From Paenarthrobacter nitroguajacolicus (GTDB lineage Bacteria; Actinomycetota; Actinomycetes; Actinomycetales; Micrococcaceae), in NCBI RefSeq assembly GCF_007786235.1, contig NZ_VNFK01000007.1, positions 1 to 64,000 on the forward strand: a DNA stretch of 64,000 bases, in the 5' to 3' direction. Below the pieces are notes generated by a model that saw only the letters and a list, made by a program, of their open reading frames with translations, did no database searches and was not told where the DNA came from. Shown piece by piece: positions 8,809-16,905 of the stretch. The translations under genes and the position numbers were made by a program. Each line of letters opens with the position of its first letter. Within the stretch, counting starts at the first letter, position 1.

Positions 8809-8895
8809 GGTTCTCTCCGAATCCGGGATCAATTGTCTGTCATCGAAGTATGCTCAACGGCGGATGGGGCCGCTATCGGAAAGACGACGGCGGTC

Positions 8896-9894
8896 CTATC
8901 GGATTCGCGCAGCCTTCAGGACAACGGAGGGCGTCGTGCCGTAGCGGGACTTGAACTGCGTGGAGAACTCACCCAAATGGAAGAAGCCGCACTGCAACGC
9001 GACCTCGGTGACGCTGGTCCCGTCCGGATCTGATTCCCGCAGAATCCGGTGGGCGGTTTCGAGCCGTTTCATTTTCAGCCATTGGCCGGGCGTCGTGTCC
9101 AGCTCGCGGCGAAAGCTTGCCTGCAGGCTGCGGATGCTGATGCCGCAGTAACGTGCGACGCTGCTGAGGCTTACTGGTTCGCCAATACTCTCCAGCATGT
9201 ACTCGGTTGCCCGGCGGACACGCAAAGACGCAATCCCGCCCGGGCTCCGTGGCTGGAAGGGGGTGGGAAGGTCTCCGCTGGGGATGAGGAGGGACTCGAT
9301 GATGAGCTCTTCAAGGTGAAGGCTCACCCGATGCTGCCAGCTGGAGTCTTTCACCGTCGATATGCTCATGCTGCTTTCGATCAAGCTGCAAAGCAGGGCC
9401 GGCGGCAGCCCCAGGGACAAGGGGAGCTCGACTCTTCGGCCTGGGCCAGTGGTCATTGCCTGGCCGGCCACGGTCTCGACGCGATGACGATCCAGCCTCA
9501 AAACCACTTGGTCGTAGTCGGCGTCGAGGTCGAATTGAAAGAGGTCATACGGGCCGACAACCACTGCGTTGTCAGGCGTTGCGACGGCGGTCTCCGAGCC
9601 GTAGCGAAAAAGTGCACGGCCGCGGACGGGCATGCTCACCAGGAAGCTGTTCTCGTCCGGCTCCGCCGGCGACACCGTGACTGCAGCGCCGTAGAGCAGC
9701 CGGTTGATCGAAAGCGAACCAATCTGCTGATGGTCGAGCCGCGCCGCAAGCCGGGATGCCCTGCCGTTTAGGCGCAACGTGTGGGGGCGCAAGGTCCGCG
9801 TACATGCCTCCACCACCTGGTCCTTATCGTGCGCCGGGTCCAACATCCTCTGGCCTGTGGAGCTGAGGGTGGCAGCAATGCGTGAAAGCGTCAT
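8896..9894 (-). CDS. AraC family transcriptional regulator
   Basis: 332 residues from the ATG at 9894, which has a GGAG site; the frame extends further upstream without one. Residues about 40-200 form an AraC-ligand-binding-like domain (SFLVSMPVRGRALFRYG and VVVGPYDLFQFDLD). The last about 100 residues are two helix-turn-helix units, SLSSVARYCGISIRSLQASF and VTEVALQCGFFHLGEFSTQF, the AraC hallmark. It is divergent from the monooxygenase gene at 9975 across an 80-nt gap and upstream of the hydrolase gene, either of which could be its target. Confidence 0.9.
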   Translation of the reverse strand: MTLSRIAATLSSTGQRMLDPAHDKDQVVEACTRTLRPHTLRLNGRASRLAARLDHQQIGSLSINRLLYGAAVTVSPAEPDENSFLVSMPVRGRALFRYGSETAVATPDNAVVVGPYDLFQFDLDADYDQVVLRLDRHRVETVAGQAMTTGPGRRVELPLSLGLPPALLCSLIESSMSISTVKDSSWQHRVSLHLEELIIESLLIPSGDLPTPFQPRSPGGIASLRVRRATEYMLESIGEPVSLSSVARYCGISIRSLQASFRRELDTTPGQWLKMKRLETAHRILRESDPDGTSVTEVALQCGFFHLGEFSTQFKSRYGTTPSVVLKAARIR

Positions 9895-9974
9895 TGGGAT
9901 CTCCACGGCGGAGGGAAGTACAGGAATTCTGACAGTATGGACGGTAAACCGCAACGCAACGAAAGGCAGCAACC

Positions 9975-10295
9975 GTGATCTTCATCGTGGTCAAGTTCAA
10001 CGTCAAGCCGGACTGGTCCGATCGCTGGCTGGATCTCGTCGGTGACTTCACCGAGGCCACCCGCGCGGAACCCGGGAACCTGTGGTTCGATTGGTCCCGC
10101 AGCGTGGAGAACCCGAACGAATTCGTCCTCGTGGAAGCCTTCCAGGACGATGCCGCCGAGGCGCACGTGAACAGCGAACACTTCAAGAAGGCCATGTCGG
10201 ACATGCCGCAGGCACTCGCCGAAACGCCGCACATCATCAGCCGCCAGATCGAGGGCAGTGGCTGGGACCGCATGGGTGAGCTGACCATCGCCTAG
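9975..10295 (+). CDS. Antibiotic biosynthesis monooxygenase (ABM) domain protein, YgiN-like
   Basis: 106 residues from a GTG start. It is a single dimeric alpha/beta-barrel domain: IFIVVKFNVKPDWSDRWLDL, GNLWFDWSRSVENPNEFVLVEAF and HVNSEHFKKAMSDMPQAL. Family members oxidise quinol-like compounds without cofactor, or act as heme- or quinone-handling proteins. The substrate is unknown. Its position opposite an AraC regulator suggests inducible control. Confidence 0.85.
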   Translation: MIFIVVKFNVKPDWSDRWLDLVGDFTEATRAEPGNLWFDWSRSVENPNEFVLVEAFQDDAAEAHVNSEHFKKAMSDMPQALAETPHIISRQIEGSGWDRMGELTIA

Positions 10296-10306
10296 CCGGA
10301 GGGTAG

Positions 10307-10342
10307 AGGTGGTGCCCGGCTCGAACGAGCCGGGCACCACCT
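10307..10342. terminator. Bidirectional hairpin terminator
   Basis: AGGTGGTGCCCGGCTCG (10307-10323) is perfectly complementary to 10326-10342 and is followed by GTTT. It lies between the convergent monooxygenase (ends 10295) and flavin reductase (ends 10353) genes and can stop transcription from both sides. Confidence 0.8.
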
Positions 10343-10352
10343 GTTTAACTCC

Positions 10353-10877
10353 TCAGAACATCCACGGAATCTCCGCGTGGCCGAAGTCGGAGAAGGATCC
10401 GAACCGTCCGGCCTTGAACGCGAGCACCTCGCCGTCCCGGTCCCGGCACGTGGTGACCTGGCCGAAGAAGACCTGGTGATCGCCGACGTCGTACTTCTGC
10501 ACAACGGTGCAATCCGCCTGGGCGAGGGCGCCCTTGATCACGGGCAGGCCGCTTTCGGTGACGTCAAAGTCCCCGTCGCCGAAGCGGTCACCGCCGCGCA
10601 CCGCGAACCGCCGCGCGATCGACTCCTGCTTGGACCCCAGGATGGACACCGCGAACTTGCCGCTCTCCATCAGGGCCTCACCGGTGCGGGTACCGAAGTT
10701 CAGCGAGATCATCAGGATGGGCGGCTCCAGGCTGATGGATGTCAACGAGCTGATGGTCATCCCGTATTGCTCGTCCTCGTGTTGGGTGGTGACCACGGCA
10801 ACGCCCGTCAGGAACCGGCCCATGGCCCGGCGCATCCCCATGGCATCGGGAACAGTGAAAAGCGGTGCGAGGCTCAT
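10353..10877 (-). CDS. Flavin reductase, HpaC-like component of a two-component monooxygenase
   Basis: 174 residues from the ATG at 10877, with GGAGC just upstream; the longer frame to 11030 overlaps the cupin gene and is rejected. It has the flavin-reductase-like fold: RRAMGRFLTGVAVVTTQ, GMTISSLTSISLEPPILMISL, FAVSILGSKQESIARRF and the characteristic GDHQVFFGQV. Such enzymes use NAD(P)H to make free reduced flavin for a partner oxygenase, here almost certainly the HpaB-like protein encoded two genes upstream. It is the last gene of the catabolic operon, 1 nt after the cupin stop. Confidence 0.85.
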   Translation of the reverse strand: MSLAPLFTVPDAMGMRRAMGRFLTGVAVVTTQHEDEQYGMTISSLTSISLEPPILMISLNFGTRTGEALMESGKFAVSILGSKQESIARRFAVRGGDRFGDGDFDVTESGLPVIKGALAQADCTVVQKYDVGDHQVFFGQVTTCRDRDGEVLAFKAGRFGSFSDFGHAEIPWMF

Positions 10878-10878
10878 G

Positions 10879-11250
10879 TCAGTTGCTCCGCTCAGCTGGT
10901 GTTGGATCCGTGTAGTAGCGGACTTCGAACATCTTGGCACCGTTCTCGGAAACCCACGGGCCGTGTTCCATGCCGGGCGGGCGGGTAGCCCAGTCGCCGG
11001 CTTTGAAGGTCCTGCCCAGGCGCTGGTCAACGAACGAGCCTTCGAAAATGAACACTTCTTCCCAGAAATCGTGGGTGAGGACGCCGTTGGGGGAGGTGTC
11101 CGTGCCAGGTTCGAACTTCAGGATTCGGGTGACTGAGTCGTTGTCCGAGTCCCGAGCCAGGATGGCCTCGGACAAACCCTCAACGTGCGGGTTGCAGGGT
11201 GCAAAGTCCACCGAGTCCGTGGGCGTGAACTCGAATTCGGGCTTGGCCAT
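10879..11250 (-). CDS. Cupin-domain protein
   Basis: 123 residues from the ATG at 11250. Cupin motif 1 appears as GVLTHDFWEEVFIFEGSFVD and motif 2 as FKAGDWATRPPGMEHGPW, giving potential His and Glu metal ligands. The small single-domain size resembles ChrR-type or aromatic-pathway cupins. Position between the oxygenase and reductase genes suggests it acts on an intermediate, perhaps as an isomerase or dioxygenase. The reaction cannot be read from sequence. Confidence 0.8.
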   Translation of the reverse strand: MAKPEFEFTPTDSVDFAPCNPHVEGLSEAILARDSDNDSVTRILKFEPGTDTSPNGVLTHDFWEEVFIFEGSFVDQRLGRTFKAGDWATRPPGMEHGPWVSENGAKMFEVRYYTDPTPAERSN

Positions 11251-11252
11251 GA

Positions 11253-12725
11253 TCAGATCTCCTCCGACTCGGTGGTGCCGGCAACGCTGTAGGAACCAAG
11301 GAAGGTGTCCAGCTCGGCGACCAGTGCGTCGTAGCCGTAGTTCCGGTAGGTGTACGCACCCCGGACTACAAACGGGGCGCCGGCGTAGAACATTTCGTAC
11401 TGCTGGTGGCGGCCCGCGAACTCCGAACCGATGATGTCCCAGGCGAGCTTGAACAGCTTGACGCGTTCCTCGCTGGTGACGCCGGGGGACTGGACATAGC
11501 GTTCCATATCCGGCCGCGTCACGCTGCTGGTCATGTCGGCGACGCTGGAGGGCAGCTGCAGCACGCCGCCGCCCACGAGGTCGCGGAGGATGGAAATCAC
11601 TCGCGGGTACGTCTCGGACTGCAGGCCCATGGCCCCGTACAGTGCGCTCTTCCCGGGAACCCGCATGCCGGCGTCGTCCGTTGTTGCGGTGTACTCGGCG
11701 GCGAGCACCGCCGATTCGACGGACTGGACGATTGCGGCGAGTTCTCCGAGCTTCTCCTGCACGCCGGGGATCTTGTCCGTTCCATTCACCTGGGTGACCT
11801 TGCGGGCGACGGAGGCGATGAACTTGAGCTTGGTGGAGAACCGGATCTGGGCCTGCCAGTTGCCTAGGGCATGGGCGCCGGTCTCGAAGAACTGGCGGCG
11901 CAGCGTGTCGATGTTCCGGTTGATGAATACCCGGTCCCAGGGGATAAGGACGTCGTCGAAGACCACCAAGGCGTCCGGCTCGTCGTAGTGGCTGGTGAGC
12001 GGGTAGTCGAAGTCGCTGGTGGCGGCAGGCGCGAACGGGCGGCGGCAGTACAGCTTCAGGCCATCGGTGGCCACCGGGATGGCGAAGCTGACGGCGAAGT
12101 CGACGTCGTCCGGCCCCAGCGGTTTGATGCAGGTGACGAAAACTTCGTCGGCGATCGCAGCGCCCGTGGCGAGCATTTGCGAACCCCGGACAATGATGCC
12201 CTCTTCGGTTTCGCGCACGACGCCGACCTGCAGGTATTCGCCTTCCCATCCTGACGCTGTGGTGGCGCGGGAGACCTGCGGCGGGATGATCGCGTAGGAG
12301 AGGTACAGGTTCTCGGACAGGATCTTCTTGTAGTACCGCTCCACGTTGCCAGCGAAGTCGCGCTCGTCGTTCTGGAAGACCTCCGGATGGGAACCGAACG
12401 CGGCAAAGAACGTGCCGACGTGGTCAGGGCTGCGGCCCACCCAGCCGTGCGTGTGCTTGGCCCACTTTTCGATGGCCTGCCGGCGCAGCACCAGCTCTTC
12501 CTGGTTCCGGGGAGCCGCGAACGTGCGGTTTGCCGGCCCGCCGATTTCCTCCGAATGGAACTGCATTCCATTGGCGGGATCAGCCGCGATGTCGAACAGC
12601 TCGGACATGGTCCGGGCAACCTTCGCGAAGGCCGGGTGTTCCAGGACGTTGCCGACAACCTCGCCGTCGAGGATAACCGTCCTGCCGTCATTCAGGGACT
12701 TCAGGTACTCTTTTCCGGTCCTCAT
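11253..12725 (-). CDS. Flavin-dependent aromatic hydroxylase, HpaB family (4-hydroxyphenylacetate 3-monooxygenase-like)
   Basis: 490 residues, full length for the oxygenase component of two-component FADH2 monooxygenases. It begins MRTGKEYLKSLNDGRTVILDGE, and shows the family segments VERYYKKILSENLYLSYAIIPPQ, DALVVFDDVLIPWDRVFINRN and GGGVLQLPSSVADM. The protein would hydroxylate a phenolic ring using reduced flavin from the reductase encoded downstream. Paralogues in this family act on 4-hydroxyphenylacetate, nitrophenols, chlorophenols and pyrrole-type substrates, so the hpaB name is withheld. Its start overlaps the upstream stop by one base, and the cupin start lies 2 nt after its stop. 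Confidence 0.85.
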   Translation of the reverse strand: MRTGKEYLKSLNDGRTVILDGEVVGNVLEHPAFAKVARTMSELFDIAADPANGMQFHSEEIGGPANRTFAAPRNQEELVLRRQAIEKWAKHTHGWVGRSPDHVGTFFAAFGSHPEVFQNDERDFAGNVERYYKKILSENLYLSYAIIPPQVSRATTASGWEGEYLQVGVVRETEEGIIVRGSQMLATGAAIADEVFVTCIKPLGPDDVDFAVSFAIPVATDGLKLYCRRPFAPAATSDFDYPLTSHYDEPDALVVFDDVLIPWDRVFINRNIDTLRRQFFETGAHALGNWQAQIRFSTKLKFIASVARKVTQVNGTDKIPGVQEKLGELAAIVQSVESAVLAAEYTATTDDAGMRVPGKSALYGAMGLQSETYPRVISILRDLVGGGVLQLPSSVADMTSSVTRPDMERYVQSPGVTSEERVKLFKLAWDIIGSEFAGRHQQYEMFYAGAPFVVRGAYTYRNYGYDALVAELDTFLGSYSVAGTTESEEI

Positions 12726-13417
12726 CAGAGTGAGCCTTTCTTGATTTTGTAGTTATGTTCAATGGTGGTCCCATTTGGGAACGAGAGCTCCAACTTCCAG
12801 GAAGTTCCGTCTATGAACTTTCCGTCCAGAAGCGGCAGGGTGCCGCCGAGGCACATGAAGTCGGCGTCGCCGATGCCGGTCCGGGCCAGGAGACGCTCGA
12901 CGACGTCGGCCGGCTTGCGCAGGCCGCTCAGCGAACCTTCCTGGTACAGGACTCCGTCAACCCACGAGCGCGCTGTGCAGTCGTCGAGGTCGAGATTTTC
13001 CAGGTTCTCTACGGCGATCACCTCAGCGGCCACCGGCTTGGGGCACGCGCGCTTGGAATCGCCGATATCCCGGGCTTCAATGTCACGGTCTGTGTGGTCG
13101 GATCCGATGCCGAGGTAGTACTGGCCGTTGTGGCGGATGTACAGGGGCTCAATCTCACCGGAGGTCAGGTTTTCCGAAGCGTCGTGCTCGCCCGAGGTCT
13201 CGAAGAGGTCCGAGTCCATGCGGTAAAACATGGGCACCTCCGGGGGCGGGGCTACGCCGATGGCAGCCAGCTCGTCAATATGGTGTTGCACCGCTTTCGG
13301 ATCCCGGCCTGTGTAGCCGGCCACCACTGCGTGGAAATCCGAAATGACGATTGTCTTGTCCGTGCCCACCACCCTGAAAGTGAGTGGGACTTGCCGTGTT
13401 GTTTGCTGTGTTTGCAT
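12725..13417 (-). CDS. DUF2848 family protein
   Basis: 230 residues. The sequence matches my recollection of DUF2848 proteins found beside hydrolase and transporter genes. The central part YYLGIGSDHTDRDIE and SKRACPKPVAAEV, and the late YQEGSLSGLRKPADVVERL, resemble loops of fumarylacetoacetate-hydrolase-fold enzymes, which would suit an aromatic pathway. That is a weak inference. There is no signal peptide or membrane segment. Its stop overlaps the oxygenase start, so the two are probably translated together. Confidence 0.7.
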   Translation of the reverse strand: MQTQQTTRQVPLTFRVVGTDKTIVISDFHAVVAGYTGRDPKAVQHHIDELAAIGVAPPPEVPMFYRMDSDLFETSGEHDASENLTSGEIEPLYIRHNGQYYLGIGSDHTDRDIEARDIGDSKRACPKPVAAEVIAVENLENLDLDDCTARSWVDGVLYQEGSLSGLRKPADVVERLLARTGIGDADFMCLGGTLPLLDGKFIDGTSWKLELSFPNGTTIEHNYKIKKGSL

Positions 13418-13427
13418 TGGACTTCCT

Positions 13428-14222
13428 CTAGACGGTCAGAGTTTCGTAGCTGGCCAAGCGGTCATTGAGCACCGGGAACTCGTTGCGGACAATGCCCACC
13501 TGCTGCGGATCGATGTCCACCATGAGCACGGACTCCCCGGCGCCGGCCTCGGCCAGCACGTTGCCGGCGGGATCCACCACCCTGCTGTGGCCGCCGAGCT
13601 CCACGCCCTCCTGGATACCGGCAGCGTTGCAGGCAACCACGAAGATCTGGTGCTCCAGGGCGCGGGCGGTGGTGAGGAGACGCCAATGTTCGCGCCGGGC
13701 TGCGGGCCAGGCTGCCGGAACGATCACGATTTCTGCGCCGCGGGTGCTCAGCTCCATCCACAACCCCGGGAAACGCAGGTCGTAGCACGTGATTCCTGCC
13801 GTGGCCCCGAAGGGGAGCGGGACCACGGGCAGGGCGGCCCCGGCTGTCAGGAGACTGGCTTCCTTCGATTTGTAACCGAAGACGTGGATCTTCCTGTACG
13901 TGTGGACCACGCTGCCGTCCGGGCCCAGCAGGATTGATGTGTTGCTGAGTTGCCCGTCTGCGCCGGCTTCAATGATGCTGCCGAGATGGAGATGGACGCC
14001 CAGTTCTTTCGCAACCCGTGAGCACATTGAAACGGTGGGGCCGGAGAGTGTCTCTGCCAGGGTCGCGTAGTCATCGAAGTGGAAGTAGCCTGCACTCCAC
14101 AGTTCCGGGAGGACGATCAGCTCGGCGCCGCTGATGTTGCGAAGAATCTTCTCGACCCGGTCGATCCGGTCCCCGCGGCTTTCGGTGTCCGGACTGGCTA
14201 CCTGGACCAATGCGATTTTCAT
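13428..14222 (-). CDS. Carbon-nitrogen hydrolase (nitrilase superfamily amidase)
   Basis: 264 residues. The catalytic triad is clear: Glu in LIVLPELWSAG, Lys in VHTYRKIHVFG, and Cys in AGITCYDLRFPGLW. The short single-domain form is typical of aliphatic amidases, omega-amidase and carbamoylases rather than true nitrilases. It would release ammonia from an amide or carbamoyl group, possibly the first step for the compound imported by the adjacent transporter. The ATG overlaps the transporter stop by 4 nt. Confidence 0.88.
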   Translation of the reverse strand: MKIALVQVASPDTESRGDRIDRVEKILRNISGAELIVLPELWSAGYFHFDDYATLAETLSGPTVSMCSRVAKELGVHLHLGSIIEAGADGQLSNTSILLGPDGSVVHTYRKIHVFGYKSKEASLLTAGAALPVVPLPFGATAGITCYDLRFPGLWMELSTRGAEIVIVPAAWPAARREHWRLLTTARALEHQIFVVACNAAGIQEGVELGGHSRVVDPAGNVLAEAGAGESVLMVDIDPQQVGIVRNEFPVLNDRLASYETLTV

Positions 14223-15580
14223 GCTTGTTCCTTCTCTTTGCTGCTCGGCTCGTCCAGATCACTGAGCTTCAGGCCCTTGGTTTCCTTGGCAAACATCACC
14301 GAGACCATGGAGATCAAGCCCATCCCTGCCAGGTAGATGCCGATCGCGTAGCCCGTACCGAAGGCGCTGTAGAGGGCCAACGCAATGATGGGAGACAGCG
14401 AGCCGGCGATCAGCGAAGCCAGGTTGTAGGCCACGGAGGTGCCGCTGTACCGGACATCGGTGGGGAAGAGTTCGGAGAAGAAGGCGCCGATCACCGAGCT
14501 GTACGCGGCGAAGATCAACAGGCCACCTACCGCCGCGGCGATGATGCCCCACATCTGTCCGGTGTTGAGGAGGGCGAAGAAGGCGAATGCCCAGACTACG
14601 GTGGCGATCGAAGCCCCGATCATGATGGGCTTCCGGCCTACGCGGTCCGCGTAGATGGCCAGGACAGGAATAGCGACGACGGCCGCTGCCTGACCGATCA
14701 TGACGGCGGTGAGCCCGGCTTGCCTTTGCAATCCCATGATTTGGGTGACGTACGTGATGATGAACAGCGAGTAGATGTAGAAGCCTGCGTTCTCACCCAT
14801 GCGGCTTCCTGTGGCGATGAGGATTTCGCGCCAGTTGCGGCGGAAAAGGATGGCCAAGGGCATCTTGCGCTCGGACACTGCCATGGTCTCGCGCTTTCGC
14901 TGCGCTTCTTTGAACAGCGGTGTTTCCTGCACGTAGAGGCGGAGGACCAGGCCAATGATGACCAGCAATGCGGACAATCCGAATGCTATGCGCCAGCCCC
15001 ATGCAAGGAATTCGCTCTCCGGCATGGTGCCGGCGAGGATAGCGAGCACGCCGGCTGCCATGAGATTGCCCAGGGGCGGGCCCACGTTCGGCCAGGAGGA
15101 CCAGAACGCGCGGCGGGAACTGTCATTGCTGTGCTCCGACACGAGAAGGACAGCGCCGCCCCATTCCCCTCCGAGTGCGAACCCTTGGATCAGCCGCAGC
15201 AACAGCAGCAGCAACGGTGCTGCAATACCAATGGCCGCGTATGGCGGGATGAAGGCGATGAGGGTCGTCGCGACCCCCATGAGCATGAGGCTTGCTACCA
15301 ACGTGGCGCGTCGGCCGTGTTTGTCGCCAAGGTGCCCCAGGACAATCGCGCCGAGGGGCCGGGCGAGGAAGCCGGCGGCGAATGTGCCCAGCGCCAGCAT
15401 GGTGCCGACGAGGGGATCATCCGTGGGGAAGAAGAGCTTATTGAATACCAGTGCAGCGGCTGTGCCATAGAGAAAGAAGTCGTACCATTCCACTGCCGTA
15501 CCGGCGAGGCTCGAAGCAGCAACCACGGGCAAGCTGGAGTGCTTTTGCTGCCTTGGCTCGGCTTTCTTCAAATCGGTCAT
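14219..15580 (-). CDS. MFS transporter, metabolite:H+ symporter (MHS) family
   Basis: 453 residues with 12 predicted membrane spans. The family signature is visible: SSLAGTAVEWYDFFLYGTAA at span 1, RPLGAIVLGHLGDKHGRRATL in loop 2-3, and GFALGGEWGGAVLLVSEH in span 4. MHS carriers import organic acids such as shikimate, alpha-ketoglutarate or aromatic acids with protons. As first gene of the operon it likely brings in the substrate of the amidase and hydroxylase. The GTATAC operators at 15709 and 15781 lie in its upstream region. Confidence 0.88.
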   Translation of the reverse strand: MTDLKKAEPRQQKHSSLPVVAASSLAGTAVEWYDFFLYGTAAALVFNKLFFPTDDPLVGTMLALGTFAAGFLARPLGAIVLGHLGDKHGRRATLVASLMLMGVATTLIAFIPPYAAIGIAAPLLLLLLRLIQGFALGGEWGGAVLLVSEHSNDSSRRAFWSSWPNVGPPLGNLMAAGVLAILAGTMPESEFLAWGWRIAFGLSALLVIIGLVLRLYVQETPLFKEAQRKRETMAVSERKMPLAILFRRNWREILIATGSRMGENAGFYIYSLFIITYVTQIMGLQRQAGLTAVMIGQAAAVVAIPVLAIYADRVGRKPIMIGASIATVVWAFAFFALLNTGQMWGIIAAAVGGLLIFAAYSSVIGAFFSELFPTDVRYSGTSVAYNLASLIAGSLSPIIALALYSAFGTGYAIGIYLAGMGLISMVSVMFAKETKGLKLSDLDEPSSKEKEQA

Positions 15581-15708
15581 TGTGGGGATCCTTTTGCGAT
15601 TGGGAGCGGCCGGGCTTCTTGCGAGGCGGGCCGATGTCCCAAGAAATTGAGGGGTTCCAATGCGTGAGCGGAATCACTTGAGCCGCCACTGAAAACTACT
15701 GTAGACGA

Positions 15709-15720
15709 GTTGTATACAAC
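15709..15720. promoter_or_regulatory. GTTGTATACAAC palindrome, probable GntR operator
   Basis: A perfect 12-bp palindrome lies in the 230-nt gap between the divergent MHS transporter and GntR genes, 129 nt upstream of the transporter start. FadR-subfamily GntR proteins typically bind short palindromes of the type TNGTNNACNA, which this matches. Confidence 0.65.
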
Positions 15721-15780
15721 CTGTCTATAGTTGGGATTAAAGATTCTTCCAGACGTCCGGGACCCTCCTGGAGGCAACTC

Positions 15781-15786
15781 GTATAC
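15781..15786. promoter_or_regulatory. Second GTATAC core, possible autoregulatory GntR site
   Basis: The GTATAC core recurs in CTCGTATACTGG, 25 nt before the GntR start codon and 69 nt from the first site. The flanks are less symmetrical, so it would be a weaker operator. Two sites would let the regulator control both the catabolic operon and itself. Confidence 0.5.
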
Positions 15787-15810
15787 TGGGCTTCGCGAGA
15801 AAGGCTCTCC

Positions 15811-16452
15811 ATGATCCAAATGACTCCCACTGCGCAATCCCAGCCCGAAGTGGCTTATCAGTGGATGAAAAGCTACATCGCTGCCCTTCCGCGGGAGGAG
15901 GAAACGTTCCTTAACGAGGCCGTCCTCGCCAAGACCACGGGCACATCCCGTACACCGGTACGGGAGGCCCTGCTGCGCCTCGAAGCGGAAGGCTTCGTCA
16001 AGCGGATCCCCCACAAGGGCGCGTTCGTGCCCCCAATTTCAGACCCCGATGTGCGGGCAATCCTGCAGGCCAGGGCCGTGGTGGAAAAGTGGGCCGTGTC
16101 AGCCCTGGACACCATGACCGACGCACAGATCGACGCTTTCCAGAGCGTCATCGACCAGCAACGGGAAGCCAAGGATGATCCCGCGCGCTTCATTGAGCTG
16201 GATACCGAGTTCCATACGCTCATGGTTCAGGCCGGCGGAAATCCGGTCCTCGCCGACTTCTACGCCTCGCTCCGGCAGAAGCAGCTGAGAATCGGCGTCA
16301 AAGCAGTCTCCCGGGGATCGGATCGCGCCGGTGATGTGCTTCGCGAGCATCAACTGATTGTGGACGCCCTGCGCAGCCGAAGCCTGGAAGCGGCCCACCA
16401 AGCCATCGATGCACACTTGGACTCCACCCGATGGGCCGTCATCGGCTACTAG
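15811..16452 (+). CDS. GntR family regulator (FadR/FCD type) of the catabolic operon
   Basis: 213 residues. The N-terminal winged helix-turn-helix includes FLNEAVLAKTTGTSRTPVREALLRLEAEGFV, with the typical TPVREAL recognition helix. Residues from about 80 form the all-helical FCD effector domain, including ELDTEFHTLM and a REHQLIVDALRSRS segment with metal-binding-type His residues. The gene is divergent from the transporter-led operon and very likely represses it until a pathway compound binds. Its stop overlaps the convergent DUF503 stop by 3 nt. Confidence 0.9.
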   Translation: MIQMTPTAQSQPEVAYQWMKSYIAALPREEETFLNEAVLAKTTGTSRTPVREALLRLEAEGFVKRIPHKGAFVPPISDPDVRAILQARAVVEKWAVSALDTMTDAQIDAFQSVIDQQREAKDDPARFIELDTEFHTLMVQAGGNPVLADFYASLRQKQLRIGVKAVSRGSDRAGDVLREHQLIVDALRSRSLEAAHQAIDAHLDSTRWAVIGY

Positions 16453-16742
16453 TCCTCGCTGTGGAGCTCCCGCTGCCGTGCGCTGAGCAGCTCAAACTCA
16501 GGCCTGGCAGCCACAAAACGTTCAACGGCGTCGAGCACTTGCTGAAGGTGGGCGTGATCCGCGGCCACCACAGCCGCCCCCACCAAGGCGCGCCGGTGCT
16601 GATCCAGCATTCCGGTCTCGGCTGCTGAGACGTCGAATCGCCGCTTGAGTTCCGCCACGAGGGGTCGCACCAGCGAGCGCTTCTCCTTGAGGCTATGGAC
16701 ATCGCCCAAAAGGACGTCGAATTCAATCCAGCCGATCCACAT
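16449..16742 (-). CDS. DUF503 family protein (YlxP-like)
   Basis: 97 residues, matching the DUF503 family: MWIGWIEFDVLLGDVHSLKEKRSLVRPLVAELKRRFDVSAAE opens with the conserved SLKEKR and R-F-D-V-S-A-E segments. The family fold is a small alpha/beta sandwich of unknown function, often encoded near translation genes in other bacteria. Here it is alone, tail-to-tail with the GntR gene. Confidence 0.85.
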   Translation of the reverse strand: MWIGWIEFDVLLGDVHSLKEKRSLVRPLVAELKRRFDVSAAETGMLDQHRRALVGAAVVAADHAHLQQVLDAVERFVAARPEFELLSARQRELHSED

Positions 16743-16785
16743 GATTCATTATCACCGCAGGTCACAGGCGAAGAGGCTCGCATGG

Positions 16786-16803
16786 TCTTGAGCCAATCTT
16801 GAG
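16786..16803 (+). promoter_or_regulatory. Direct-repeat motif TCTTGAGCCAATCTTGAG upstream of the exopolysaccharide operon
   Basis: Two CTTGAG hexamers lie 11 bp apart (16787 and 16798), about 100 nt before the BcsB-like gene. A third CTTGAG is at 16821. The identical 18-mer recurs at 22568-22585 before the diguanylate cyclase gene. An 11-bp direct-repeat period suits OmpR/PhoB-type response regulators, which bind in tandem on one DNA face. It could instead be a generic stress-regulator site. Confidence 0.55.
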
Positions 16804-16905
16804 GCATTGCAGCAAGGGGCCTTGAGTTCCACCCGGCAGTGTCTAAGAGGTTGGCCCACAACGGCCGACGAACTCATTCGCTGCTAGTTACTCAGGACTG
16901 ACATC

